DNA from: DASSFG01 sp035547915
GTDB lineage: Bacteria > Planctomycetota > Planctomycetia > Pirellulales > JAICIG01
NCBI GenBank assembly: GCA_035547915.1
Contig: DASZTS010000096.1
Span: 1-64,000, forward strand
Length of the DNA stretch: 64,000 nucleotides
Reading direction: 5' to 3'
The position numbers and the translations under genes are program-made. This document shows, one piece after another, positions 34,419-42,846 of this stretch. The notes beneath the pieces are model-generated. The model saw only the letters and a list, made by a program, of their open reading frames with translations. It searched no databases and had not been told where the DNA came from. The first letter of the stretch is position 1; every line of letters starts with the position of its first letter.

Positions 34419-35267
34419 ATGCCCACAACGAACCTCGCCATCGATGCGCCCGTGCCCTGCTTCTTGTACGGCACCGCGTGGAAAGAAGACGATACGCGAC
34501 GGCTCACCGAGTTGGCGCTGCGGCAAGGTTTTCGGGCGATCGATACGGCCAACCAGCGGCGTCATTACCACGAAGCGGCGGTGGGCGAGGCGATCGCCGC
34601 TTCGATCGGCGGCGGGCTCATAACGCGAGACGACCTCTTCCTGCAAACCAAGTTCACGTTCCGCGCGGGACAGGACCATCGCCTGCCCTACGACGCCGAC
34701 GCGCCGATCGCGCGGCAGGTCGAACAGTCGTTCGCCAGTTCGCTGGTCCACTTGCATACCGAAACGATCGACTCCTACGTGTTGCACGGTCCTTCGCAGC
34801 GCAACGGGCTGGCCGCGGCAGACTGGGACGCCTGGCGCGCGATGGAGACGATTCACGACAGCCGCCGCGTTCGCTTTCTCGGCGTGAGCAACGTGAGCCT
34901 CGAGCAGCTCGAAACACTCTGCCAAGAGGCGAGGATCGCTCCCCGCTTCGTGCAGAACCGATGTTATGCCGTGAGAGGTTGGGATGCCGACGTGCGCCGG
35001 TTCTGTGCCGACAACGGGTTGGTCTACCAGGGTTTTTCGCTCCTCACCGCCAACCGCAACGTGCTGACACACCCAGAGATGGTAAGGATCGCCAAACGTC
35101 ACGGACGGACCGTGAGCCAGATCGTATTCCGTTTCGCACTCGATGTCGGCATGATCCCGCTGACGGGAACCACCGACGGCCAACACATGCAGCAGGACCT
35201 CGACGTGCTGGGGTTCCGGCTAGAAGCGGCAGACATCGAACAGATCGGGCGCGTGGCGACGGCATAG
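34419..35267 (+). CDS. Aldo/keto reductase family protein, short type
   Basis: A 282-residue reductase of the prostaglandin-F-synthase-like branch. It has PCFLYGTAWKEDDT, the catalytic Asp in FRAIDTANQRRHYHEAAVGE, the Lys in LQTKFTF, the His in SYVLHGPS, and PLTGTTDGQHMQQDLDVLGF near the end. The usual D-x4-Y spacing of Asp and Tyr is lengthened: the first Tyr after the Asp is 8 residues on, suggesting a three-residue insertion in this loop. The ATG at 34419 gives the best family start, but no ribosome-binding site is clear. The second AKR of the window; the two are not close homologues. Confidence 0.87.
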   Translation: MPTTNLAIDAPVPCFLYGTAWKEDDTRRLTELALRQGFRAIDTANQRRHYHEAAVGEAIAASIGGGLITRDDLFLQTKFTFRAGQDHRLPYDADAPIARQVEQSFASSLVHLHTETIDSYVLHGPSQRNGLAAADWDAWRAMETIHDSRRVRFLGVSNVSLEQLETLCQEARIAPRFVQNRCYAVRGWDADVRRFCADNGLVYQGFSLLTANRNVLTHPEMVRIAKRHGRTVSQIVFRFALDVGMIPLTGTTDGQHMQQDLDVLGFRLEAADIEQIGRVATA

Positions 35268-35273
35268 GTGAGT

Positions 35274-35350
35274 GTGGCACGCCCTGAGACACGAAGGGCG
35301 TGCTGGAAGCACATCCACGCCCTTCGGAGTACCTCCTCAGGGCGTGCCAC
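35274..35350. repeat. Nested perfect palindrome between convergent genes
   Basis: Outer arms GTGGCACGCCCTGAG (35274-35288) and CTCAGGGCGTGCCAC (35336-35350) pair over 15 perfect base pairs. Inside them, CGAAGGGCGTG (35292-35302) and CACGCCCTTCG (35316-35326) pair over 11. The element fills most of the 117 bases between the convergent aldo/keto reductase and DUF1501 genes. It could act as a two-way terminator or be an interspersed element; GGGCGTG occurs in both stems. Confidence 0.8.
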
Positions 35351-35384
35351 CCTCCTTTGTCGCGCGGCGCGAATGCCATCCAAC

Positions 35385-36749
35385 CTACAACAGTTCGCGG
35401 ATCGGCTGGGCGCCGTCGTCGACCAGGTAGTGCGGTCGCCCGTTGAAATCGGGCAGCGTCGTGGCGCTGGCATCGATCCCCAGATTGTGATAGAGCGTGG
35501 CAAAGACTTCCGGAAAAGTCACCGGTCGGTCGACCGCCTCGCCGCCCAGACGGTCCGTGGCGCCGATCACCTGCCCCATCTTCATGCCGCCGCCGGCCAG
35601 CAAGGCACACGAGACACGCGGCCAGTGGTCGCGGCCCGAGTTGGCGTTGATGCGGGGCGTGCGGCCAAACTCGCCCCAGGCGATGACCGTGACGTCGCGC
35701 TCCAGACCGCGCTCGTGCAGGTCGTCGACCAAGGCCGTGATCGACCGGTCGAGCGCCTCGCTGTCTTCGCGGCAGCGATCGAAGGTCGAGCCGTAGGGAT
35801 GTCCGTGCCAGTCCCACTTGCTGTAGTTCAGCGACACCACGCGCACGCCGGCTTCGACCAACCGCCGGGCCAGCAGCATGCTCTGCGGCACGCGCGGCGC
35901 ACCGTTGCCGTCGATGAACACGGTGGGGTCGCCCGTGCCATAGCGTTCCACGGTGCGTGGGTCTTCCCGCGAAACGTCGAGCGCCTCGACCAGTCGCGAC
36001 GAGGTGAGGATGCCCATCGCCTGCTCGGTGAAGGTGTCCATGCCCGACATCTTGCCGCTGGCGTCGGCCGCGCGGCGGAAACGGTCGAACGCCGTGAGCA
36101 TCGACCGCCGATCGCCCAGCCGTTCCGGCGTGATGCCCTGGAGCACCATGTCTTGGCGGCTCTCTCCCAACGCGGTGAACGGCGACCGGGCGACGCCGGC
36201 AAACCCGGGCCCCGGCTCGTTGTAAGGACCGTGCGAACAGGTGTAGCAAGCGCTGACGAAGGGAGGCACGCCCGCCTGCGCCGGTCCCTGCAAGGCGGCG
36301 ACGACCGACCCCAACTGGGGCCAACCGCCGGCCGGCACCGCGCCGCGCGGGTGACGCCCCGTGAAACACTGATAGGCCGTGTGATCGTCCTGCGCGCCGA
36401 CGATGGAACGGATCGCCACGAAACGGTCCATGTCCTTGGCCAGCCGAGGCAGATGCTCCGAGATCTCGACGCCCGGCACCGATGTGGCGATCGGCCGGTA
36501 GGGACCCGCGATTTCGACCGGCGCGTACGGCTTCAGATCGAATAGATCTTGATGGGGAGGTCCGCCGACCAGGTAGATCATGATCAGCGATTTTCGCGAC
36601 GAGCGCGTACCGGCGCGGGCGTCGAGCGATAGGAGTTGGGCCAACGACAGGCCGCCCATCCCCAGGCCACCGATGTTCAAAAAGTTCCGCCGCGTGATTC
36701 CGTCGCAAAAAGGGGCTTTGCGGTCGGCCGGGCCCAGCATCGTCAGCAT
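35385..36749 (-). CDS. DUF1501 domain-containing protein
   Basis: A 454-residue exported protein of the large DUF1501 family, distantly related to the alkaline-phosphatase/sulfatase fold. A Tat-type leader (GITRRNFLNIGGLGMGGLSL) precedes the conserved KSLIMIYLVGGPPHQDLFDLKP, the EISEHLPRLAKDMDRFVAIRS segment and the C-terminal WGEFGRTPRIN and GRDHW motifs. In planctomycetes these usually stand next to DUF1549/DUF1553 genes; here it is alone. The ATG at 36749 has GAGG 7 bases upstream; in-frame extension to 36917 is not family-like. Confidence 0.92.
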   Translation of the reverse strand: MLTMLGPADRKAPFCDGITRRNFLNIGGLGMGGLSLAQLLSLDARAGTRSSRKSLIMIYLVGGPPHQDLFDLKPYAPVEIAGPYRPIATSVPGVEISEHLPRLAKDMDRFVAIRSIVGAQDDHTAYQCFTGRHPRGAVPAGGWPQLGSVVAALQGPAQAGVPPFVSACYTCSHGPYNEPGPGFAGVARSPFTALGESRQDMVLQGITPERLGDRRSMLTAFDRFRRAADASGKMSGMDTFTEQAMGILTSSRLVEALDVSREDPRTVERYGTGDPTVFIDGNGAPRVPQSMLLARRLVEAGVRVVSLNYSKWDWHGHPYGSTFDRCREDSEALDRSITALVDDLHERGLERDVTVIAWGEFGRTPRINANSGRDHWPRVSCALLAGGGMKMGQVIGATDRLGGEAVDRPVTFPEVFATLYHNLGIDASATTLPDFNGRPHYLVDDGAQPIRELL

Positions 36750-36889
36750 CGAGCAGCCTCGCCTAGTATGGCACACGACACGTCTCTTGCCGTAAGCTAG
36801 GTCCGGCCGGCCGTCGGCGTCAACAGAATCGTTCGAGCCGATCTGCAAACCGGCCGGCGAATTGAACGGGTGCGTCGGCCTCTTTTTCG

Positions 36890-37378
36890 ATGGCGATGAG
36901 CGATCAGGTCCTACCACGCATTCGACAACTGTTGAACGACAACGGCTGTCCGTTCCGAGAGATCGAGCATGCCGCCACGTTCACTTCGGAAGAATCGGCG
37001 AGGGCTCGCGGTGAGGAGCTGGGGGTCGGCGCCAAGGCCCTCCTGCTGCGCACGGACGATGTCTTTCGGCTGTTCGTCTTGCCGGCCGATCGCAAGCTCG
37101 ACTCGGCCGCGCTCAAGCGGGAGTTGAACGTCAAACGCATCCGCTTCGCGACACCCGAAGAGTTGGCCGAGTTGACCGGCCTGGTGCCGGGCTCGGTGCC
37201 ACCCTTCGGCCAGCCCGTTCTGCCCTTCGAACTGTTCGCCGACACGGAGGTCGGTGTTCGTCACGGCAAGGTCGCCTTCAACGCCGGATCGTTGACCGTA
37301 TCGATCGTCATGCGCGGCCCCGATTGGCAGACCGTCGCCGCGCCGATGCGCTTTGCGTTCGGCAAGGCGGCCGGTTGA
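36890..37378 (+). CDS. YbaK/EbsC-family aminoacyl-tRNA deacylase
   Basis: A 162-residue single-domain protein of the YbaK/ProX editing family, which hydrolyses mischarged aminoacyl-tRNA in the cytoplasm. It has the conserved Lys in LGVGAKALLLRTDD, the RKLDSAALKRELNVKRIRFATPEELAELTGLVPGSVPPFG block and the closing DTEVGVRHGKVAFNAGSL. Which amino acid it clears (Ala or Cys from tRNA-Pro, or other) is not decidable by eye. The start may be ATG 36890 or ATG 36896. It is followed 63 bases on by an aminotransferase on the same strand. Confidence 0.88.
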   Translation: MAMSDQVLPRIRQLLNDNGCPFREIEHAATFTSEESARARGEELGVGAKALLLRTDDVFRLFVLPADRKLDSAALKRELNVKRIRFATPEELAELTGLVPGSVPPFGQPVLPFELFADTEVGVRHGKVAFNAGSLTVSIVMRGPDWQTVAAPMRFAFGKAAG

Positions 37379-37441
37379 TTGCCTTGCACGGTTCTCGTCA
37401 TTAGTGTGGAACCGACGACGCCGACCGCGTAGAACACAAAG

Positions 37442-38443
37442 ATGGCTGAAGCTCTCGTCTATCTCAACGGCCGCACCGTGCCCGCCTCCCAGGCGCACCT
37501 GGCGATCTTCGACGCCGGCGTGGTGATGGGCGCGACGGTGACGGAGATGACGCGCACGTTCCGCCATGTGCCGTTTCGCTTGGAGGACCATCTCGAGCGG
37601 TTATTTCGCTCATTGCGATACGTGCGGTTTCGGATCGGCCCGACGCAGGAAGAGTTGGCAGCCGTGTCACGCGAGCTGGTCGAGCATAATGCAAAGCTGC
37701 TGCCGCCGGGCGGCGAGCTGGGTTTGATCCAGTTTGTCACGGCGGGTGAGGTGGCGGCGTATGCGGGGTTTGAGCGCGGGGAGGGGTTGGCGACGGGTGT
37801 GGGCGCGGGCCGCCCTGACCTTAGCCCTCTCCCGGAGCGAGAGGGGACCGGAAGACGGCAGGCGGAGATGACGCCGACGGTGTGCGTGCATACGTTTCCG
37901 CTCGATTGGAGGCGGTGGGAGCGGGCGCTGCGGGAAGGGGCGCACCTGGTGACGCCGTCGATACGCCATGTCCCACCGCAGTGCTGCGACCCCAAGATAA
38001 AATACCGGAGCCGGATGCATTATTATCTGGCCGATCAGGAGGCGCGGCTGGTCGATCCGGCCGCAGCGGCCCTGCTGCTCGACTTGGAGGGGAACGTCAC
38101 GGAGACCAGCGCCGCGAATTTTCTAATGGTCGAGGGCGGTACGATCGTCTCGCCGACCACCCGCAATACGCTGCCGGGCATCAGCCGGGCCACCGTGATC
38201 GACCTGGCCGCGCAACTCGGCATCCCGTTCGTCGAACGCGACATCCAGGTCTATCACGTCATCAACGCCGATGAAGCGTTTCTCACCAGCACGCCCTACT
38301 GCCTCATGCCGGTCGCGCGGATCAATGGCCTGCCGATCGGTGATGGCAAGCCAGGGAAGATCGTGCGCCGCCTGCGCGATGCGTGGAACGAGCTCGTCGG
38401 TCTCGACATCGAGCGGCAGATCCTGGAAGGGTCGAATGGCTGA
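37442..38443 (+). CDS. Class IV aminotransferase with an in-frame palindromic insert
   Basis: A 333-residue PLP enzyme of fold type IV (branched-chain aminotransferase / aminodeoxychorismate lyase group). It has VYLNGRTVPASQAHLAIFDAG at the start, the probable PLP Lys in KIKYRSRMHYYLAD, LDLEGNVTETSAANFLMV and TLPGISRATVIDLA. It is some 30-40 residues longer than usual because of a segment at about residues 108-142 (including RPDLSPLPEREGTGRRQ) encoded by a CCCTCTC/GAGAGGG palindromic repeat and flanks unlike the rest of the gene. The insert falls between the two domains, so the enzyme may still fold. Substrate is unassigned. Confidence 0.87.
   Translation: MAEALVYLNGRTVPASQAHLAIFDAGVVMGATVTEMTRTFRHVPFRLEDHLERLFRSLRYVRFRIGPTQEELAAVSRELVEHNAKLLPPGGELGLIQFVTAGEVAAYAGFERGEGLATGVGAGRPDLSPLPEREGTGRRQAEMTPTVCVHTFPLDWRRWERALREGAHLVTPSIRHVPPQCCDPKIKYRSRMHYYLADQEARLVDPAAAALLLDLEGNVTETSAANFLMVEGGTIVSPTTRNTLPGISRATVIDLAAQLGIPFVERDIQVYHVINADEAFLTSTPYCLMPVARINGLPIGDGKPGKIVRRLRDAWNELVGLDIERQILEGSNG
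37825..37845. repeat. REP-like palindrome inside a coding region
   Basis: CCCTCTC (37825-37831) and GAGAGGG (37839-37845) form a stem within the sequence TTAGCCCTCTCCCGGAGCGA, which strongly resembles a palindromic repeat normally found between genes in many bacteria. It is read in frame within the class IV aminotransferase, giving the peptide LSPLPEREG. The surrounding 100 bases have a base pattern unlike the rest of the gene. Confidence 0.65.
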
Positions 38444-38453
38444 TCGAACCGGC

Positions 38454-40385
38454 TCAAAGCGGTCTTCGGCTCCGCTTGCCTCGGCGGGCGAGTTCCGGCG
38501 CGGCTTCTTCGGCCCGGCTTCCTTTTTCGAAGAGCATGCCGACGACGACCAGGCCGACGAGACCGGTCACCTTCGTCCCCGAATCGGCCGCGAAAGCGAG
38601 CGCGCCGGCGGCAACATCGCCGTCCGCGGCAAACGCGCCCAGCGAGTATTCGGCGAACAGGCTGTCGGTGGCGGAGGTGGACGCTTCCGGAGCGATCTCG
38701 AAGTGTGACCACAGGTCGCCGAACGCATCCTCGCCCATCTGCTCCCAAAAACGGCGCTCTTCCGCCGCTCCGGACCGTTGCGAGCGATCGTCCGGTATGG
38801 TCGGCTTGTCGGTTTCGCTCGCCGCCCGCCGATTGGGCGTGAGGGGCACCGCCAGCGGGTCGTCGGTCAGCAAGCTGTTGCTGGCCAACTGCACGCCGGA
38901 CTCGGCCGGCATGACGAGCGACACGACGGGCGCGGGAGGGGGAGAGGTCGTCGTGTTCGGCACAACGGGCACAAAGACCTGCGTCGGTTCCGGCACGAGA
39001 TCGAGCAGGATCAATTCGAGGACGACGGTGGGGATGGTCGAGGACGAAACGGGTAGATCCGCTTTCGTCGTCGACGAGACCGTGCTCACGACGGTCGTCG
39101 CCGGTGCCTGCACCAACGAGGCGACGAGGGAGGCTACCTTCGGCGTACCGAGACCCGTCGCCAGGTCGTAGCCGACCCCCGCGCCGCCGAACGAACTGGC
39201 GCCGGTGCTGCCGGACGTGACGTCGTGGAAATCGCTCGCGTAACTGCCGGCGTTCGCCGCGACGCCATACAGGCTCGCTTGTGCGTTGGGTAACGAGTCG
39301 GCGGTGCCGCCATTGTTGATCTGTCGTCCCTGATCGGCCACGGCGACGAGCGCTGCCCATTGCGGAGCCGCCGCGCTGGTGCCCCCGACCTGGAACCAAC
39401 CCGACTGGCCGGCGTAACCGATCGAGTCGTAGACGGCCACGCCGCTGCCGGGGCTGGCATCGTACGAAACGTCGGGCGTCGTGCGGTTCGTGCCACTCTG
39501 CGATACGAGGCCGCTCTGCGCCTGGAAGATCGGCTGTGGTTCGTAGAGACTCACGCCACCTCCGCTGCCGCTCCAAGCGACCTCGCCGCCGTACGTGCCG
39601 CCGGAGTTGCCCAGCGCGAGCGCGGTTCCGCCGACACTGAGCACATTCGGCGACGCGGCGGGCCAGATCGTTTCCGCCCCACTGTCGCCGGAAGCGGCCA
39701 CGAACGTCACGCCGCCATGACCCGAGGGCGTCGAGAAATAGCCGTCGTAGGCCGTTTCGCCGGAGAACTCGTTGGTGCCCCAGCTCATCGACACGGCCAC
39801 GACGCCCGGCTGATTGCGTGCGTAATTGACCGCCGTGAGCAGATCGCCCAAGCTGCTCGTTTCGGCCTCGACGAGCAAGAGGTTGGCATTGGGCGCCATG
39901 GCGTGCGCCCACTCGACGTCGAGCGCCGTCTCGAGCGCCCAACTGGCGTTATTGGAGGGGAGCCTTGTTCCACCCTGCTGGTTGACGACGCTCAGATTCG
40001 GATCGGGCAGACCGAATTGCGCGTCGAAGGCGTGCAGGTCGTCGGAGATATTCGAATCGCCGTAGGCGTCGACAATCGCAATCGTTTGGCCCGAGCCGTT
40101 GCCCGCGATCGTTTGGCCGCCGTTGCTGAAGCTCACCTGGTCGAAGCCGTAAGCTTGCCTGATCTGCGCGGGAGTATCGCCGGTCGGAACACCGTTGATG
40201 ACCACCGGTGTCAGATGGGCCGCGGGCAGGGCGAACAGGTTATTGAGCGTCGCGACCGGCAGCCCGGCGGCCGACAACAAGGACCGCGATTCCAGCGGCT
40301 CGGGCGCGGCAACCCGTCGCCAGCGGCTCGAACGGGAACGAGAGAGGGCCTGACGGCGGACGGCAGGTAGGGTGCGGTATCTCAT
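38454..40385 (-). CDS. Secreted sedolisin-like serine-carboxyl peptidase (S53)
   Basis: A 643-residue S53 peptidase. The catalytic set is complete: Glu152 and Asp156 in LETALDVEW, oxyanion Asp234 in ASGDSGA and nucleophile Ser337 in GGTSAAAP, with a C-terminal calcium-site-like DVTSGSTG. The catalytic domain starts near residue 60, so the usual 170-200 residue prodomain is missing. The N terminus has no ordinary signal peptide but carries EPLESRSLLSAA, a box found at the start of planctomycete surface proteins. About 190 residues follow the catalytic domain, ending in a hydrophobic segment (VTGLVGLVVVGMLF) and a basic tail, which suggests cell-envelope anchoring. Confidence 0.9.
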   Translation of the reverse strand: MRYRTLPAVRRQALSRSRSSRWRRVAAPEPLESRSLLSAAGLPVATLNNLFALPAAHLTPVVINGVPTGDTPAQIRQAYGFDQVSFSNGGQTIAGNGSGQTIAIVDAYGDSNISDDLHAFDAQFGLPDPNLSVVNQQGGTRLPSNNASWALETALDVEWAHAMAPNANLLLVEAETSSLGDLLTAVNYARNQPGVVAVSMSWGTNEFSGETAYDGYFSTPSGHGGVTFVAASGDSGAETIWPAASPNVLSVGGTALALGNSGGTYGGEVAWSGSGGGVSLYEPQPIFQAQSGLVSQSGTNRTTPDVSYDASPGSGVAVYDSIGYAGQSGWFQVGGTSAAAPQWAALVAVADQGRQINNGGTADSLPNAQASLYGVAANAGSYASDFHDVTSGSTGASSFGGAGVGYDLATGLGTPKVASLVASLVQAPATTVVSTVSSTTKADLPVSSSTIPTVVLELILLDLVPEPTQVFVPVVPNTTTSPPPAPVVSLVMPAESGVQLASNSLLTDDPLAVPLTPNRRAASETDKPTIPDDRSQRSGAAEERRFWEQMGEDAFGDLWSHFEIAPEASTSATDSLFAEYSLGAFAADGDVAAGALAFAADSGTKVTGLVGLVVVGMLFEKGSRAEEAAPELARRGKRSRRPL

Positions 40386-40427
40386 GCGGAAAGAATGGAG
40401 AGAAAGATGTCCCGGAGAGGTGAAATA

Positions 40428-40444
40428 CGGTCGTGTGACGACCG
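40428..40444. promoter_or_regulatory. Inverted repeat upstream of the S53 peptidase gene
   Basis: CGGTCGT-GTG-ACGACCG is a perfect 7-bp inverted repeat with a 3-base centre, 43 bases upstream of the minus-strand start at 40385. It is a plausible operator for that gene; no regulator is assigned. Confidence 0.4.
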
Positions 40445-40534
40445 ATCACCGCGACAACGCCTTAACTCAACATACCGGCGGCTACGTCCCGTGCAAGCAA
40501 TTTGGCTGCTCGCCTCGCGCCTGTTCGGCACCTT

Positions 40535-40566
40535 ATACTGAGAACACGACATACTGAGAACACGAC
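40535..40566. repeat. Two tandem copies of a 16-base sequence
   Basis: ATACTGAGAACACGAC occurs twice back to back (40535-40550 and 40551-40566), about 50 bases upstream of the methyltransferase start. TATACT at 40534-40539 could be a -10 box for that gene, but no good -35 precedes it. The tandem arrangement suits a regulator-binding site or a recent 16-base duplication. Confidence 0.5.
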
Positions 40567-40616
40567 GCAACCGGCTGCTCGAGTCGGAGTTTCGTCTGAG
40601 CGGGAGGTAACGATTG

Positions 40617-41378
40617 GTGAACATGCCATCTGATCGGAAATGGTTGTGGTGCGCCGTTCTCGTGGTGCTCGCCGCCGGCATGCCGTTGTCGGCGGCAGAG
40701 CCGGCGGCTCGCAAGAGCAAGGCGAAGGCAAAGATCCCGCCGCCGCTCACCGAATACAAGGGCCGCATGATCGCGCCCACCATGACCTATCATGGCGCGC
40801 CTTGGCTGATCCGGGCGGAGCGCGAGACGGAGGAGCATTGCCGGACGCTGATCGAAGCACTCAAGTTGCAGCCGGGCGAGACCGTCTGCGACATGGGCTG
40901 CGGCAATGGCTTCTACAGTCTGGAGATGGCCAACCTCGTCGGGGAGAAGGGGCGCGTGCTGGCCGTCGATGTGCAGCCCGAGATGCTGCACCTGCTCAAA
41001 CTACGCGCGAAGAACGCGGACGTCACCAACATCAAGCCGATCCAGGGGACACTCGTCGATCCCAAGCTCCCCGAGGGCGAGGTGGATCTGATCCTACTCG
41101 TCGACGTCTACCACGAGTTCTCGAACCCGGAAGAAATGTTGCTGGCCATGCGCAAGGCGCTGAAGCCGCATGGCCGGTTGGCGTTGGTCGAATTCCGCCT
41201 GGAAGACCCGAGCGTGCCGATCAAGCTCGAGCACAAGATGAGCAAGGAGCAGATCATGAAGGAAATACCGCCCAACGGGTTCAAGTTGGTGGAAGAATTC
41301 GAAAAACTTCCCTGGCAGCACGTGATGTTCTTCGAGCCGGCGGAAGGTGAAGACACGGAGCAATCGGCCAAACCGTGA
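40617..41378 (+). CDS. SAM-dependent methyltransferase with an export signal
   Basis: About 253 residues. The N terminus is a signal peptide or anchor (WLWCAVLVVLAAGMPLSAAE) followed by a basic linker (RKSKAKAKIPPP). A class I Rossmann methyltransferase domain follows: ETVCDMGCGNGFYSLEMA (motif I), VLAVDVQPEMLHLL (motif II), VDLILLVDVYHEFSNPEEML (motif IV). It resembles UbiE/type-11 enzymes. The ribosome-binding site GGGAGGT at 40602-40608 favours the GTG at 40617 (or TTG at 40614) over the ATG at 40623. Export of a SAM-dependent enzyme is unusual because SAM is cytoplasmic, so the leader may be an inner-membrane anchor. Confidence 0.85.
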   Translation: MNMPSDRKWLWCAVLVVLAAGMPLSAAEPAARKSKAKAKIPPPLTEYKGRMIAPTMTYHGAPWLIRAERETEEHCRTLIEALKLQPGETVCDMGCGNGFYSLEMANLVGEKGRVLAVDVQPEMLHLLKLRAKNADVTNIKPIQGTLVDPKLPEGEVDLILLVDVYHEFSNPEEMLLAMRKALKPHGRLALVEFRLEDPSVPIKLEHKMSKEQIMKEIPPNGFKLVEEFEKLPWQHVMFFEPAEGEDTEQSAKP

Positions 41379-41417
41379 CGTGCCGCGAACGAAACCGTAC
41401 GGCCGTCAGATTGCTAC

Positions 41418-42815
41418 TCACTGCACCTGCCAGTGCGTCCGTTTGCGGGCCCAGAAGAAGAACGCCACTCCGGCGGCGATGAGCACCGTGCCGGCGAGGG
41501 TCGACGTGAACTTGTCGACGAGCATACTCGCCAGCGCCGCCGAGATGCCCAGCAAGTATAGGCACGGCGTGACCGGATAGCCGATCGTGCGATAGGGGCG
41601 CTGCCACTCCGGGTGTCGCCGGCGAAAGACGAACACCGAGGCCACGGCCAGGGCATAGAACAACGAGCCGCCGAAGATGACAAAATCGGTCAGCGCATCG
41701 AAGGCGTCGCGCGGATCGGCTTCCCAAGCGTAGGCCGCCACGATGAGGACGATCGTCCAACCACCCTGTAGCCAGATAGCGTTGGCCGGGGTCTGCCAAC
41801 GGCCGTGAACGCGCCGAATCGACGCCGGGAGCAACCCATCGCGTGCCATGGCGAAGTAAATCCGCGGCCCGGTGAGCAGGTTGGAGTTGGCCGCGCCGAA
41901 CGTCGAGCAGAGCACGCCCAAGGAGACGAGCTTGCCCGCCTTCTCGCCGAGCAGGGCCGTACACATATCGTGAGCGACCGCCTCGGATCGGGCGATGTCC
42001 GGAATCGACAACACCGCGTGATAGGCGACGTTGGCCAATACATAGACCACGATCACGATGGCCATGCCGAGTGCCAGGCCGAGTGGAACGTTGCGTTGCG
42101 GTTCGCGGATCTCCTCGGCCACGGGCGCGATGTTGATCCAGCCGTCGTAGGGCCACATGACGGCGATCATGGCCATCCCCAAACCGCGAAAGATCGAGAG
42201 CGAAAACTCGTCGGGCCATGGCGCCGTTTTGATCGGCTGGCTGGGTGACATGGCAAACGGCAAGGCGATGATGAACACCAGGAAGACGAGTTTGGCCACC
42301 ACGGTCAGGTTCTGCACCGCGGCGCCCCACCGCGTACCCACCACATTGACGATGGACAGGAAGATCACGATTCCGATCGCCGTGGCTTCCTGCCAGTGCC
42401 GATTCATCGGCACGATCTCGTTGAGGTAGATCACCGTGGCGGTGGCCAACGCGCCTACCGAACCGGGCCGGATGATCGACAACTCCGTCCAGCCCCACAA
42501 GAAGGCCGGCAGCCGGCCGAACGCTTCGCGCAGGTAGACGTAGGGTCCGCCCGCGTGTGGCAGCATGGCCGCCAGTTCGGCCAGCGTAAGCGCGCCGCAC
42601 AAGGTAATGAACCCGACGAAGATCCAGACGGAGATGATCAGCCCGAAACTGCCCAGTTCGCTGGCCACCACGCCCGGCTTGAGGAAGATGCCCGAGCCGA
42701 TGATACCGCCCACGACCATGGCCACCGCATCGAACGGCCCGAGCACGCGCGGCAACTGGGCGGAGGCGTGTGCGTCGGGTTCAGCAGGACCGGTCCTGGA
42801 CGAGTCGCCGGGCAT
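41418..42815 (-). CDS. APC-family amino acid permease
   Basis: A 465-residue transporter with about 12 transmembrane helices. It has the family TM1 signature AVAMVVGGIIGSGIFLKPG, then LTLAELAAMLPHAGGPYVYLREAFG and a later FGAANSNLLTGPRIYFAMARDGLLP segment. It is of the L-amino-acid/LAT-like type (IKTAPWPDEFSLSIFRGLGMAMIAVMWPYDGW split over 165-200). Substrate is not fixed. The ATG at 42815 gives MPGDSSRTG and leaves a 31-base gap to the upstream tatD gene, with which it is probably co-transcribed. Confidence 0.92.
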   Translation of the reverse strand: MPGDSSRTGPAEPDAHASAQLPRVLGPFDAVAMVVGGIIGSGIFLKPGVVASELGSFGLIISVWIFVGFITLCGALTLAELAAMLPHAGGPYVYLREAFGRLPAFLWGWTELSIIRPGSVGALATATVIYLNEIVPMNRHWQEATAIGIVIFLSIVNVVGTRWGAAVQNLTVVAKLVFLVFIIALPFAMSPSQPIKTAPWPDEFSLSIFRGLGMAMIAVMWPYDGWINIAPVAEEIREPQRNVPLGLALGMAIVIVVYVLANVAYHAVLSIPDIARSEAVAHDMCTALLGEKAGKLVSLGVLCSTFGAANSNLLTGPRIYFAMARDGLLPASIRRVHGRWQTPANAIWLQGGWTIVLIVAAYAWEADPRDAFDALTDFVIFGGSLFYALAVASVFVFRRRHPEWQRPYRTIGYPVTPCLYLLGISAALASMLVDKFTSTLAGTVLIAAGVAFFFWARKRTHWQVQ

Positions 42816-42846
42816 CGCCCCACGGTACGGTTCCACGTCGCGGGCG

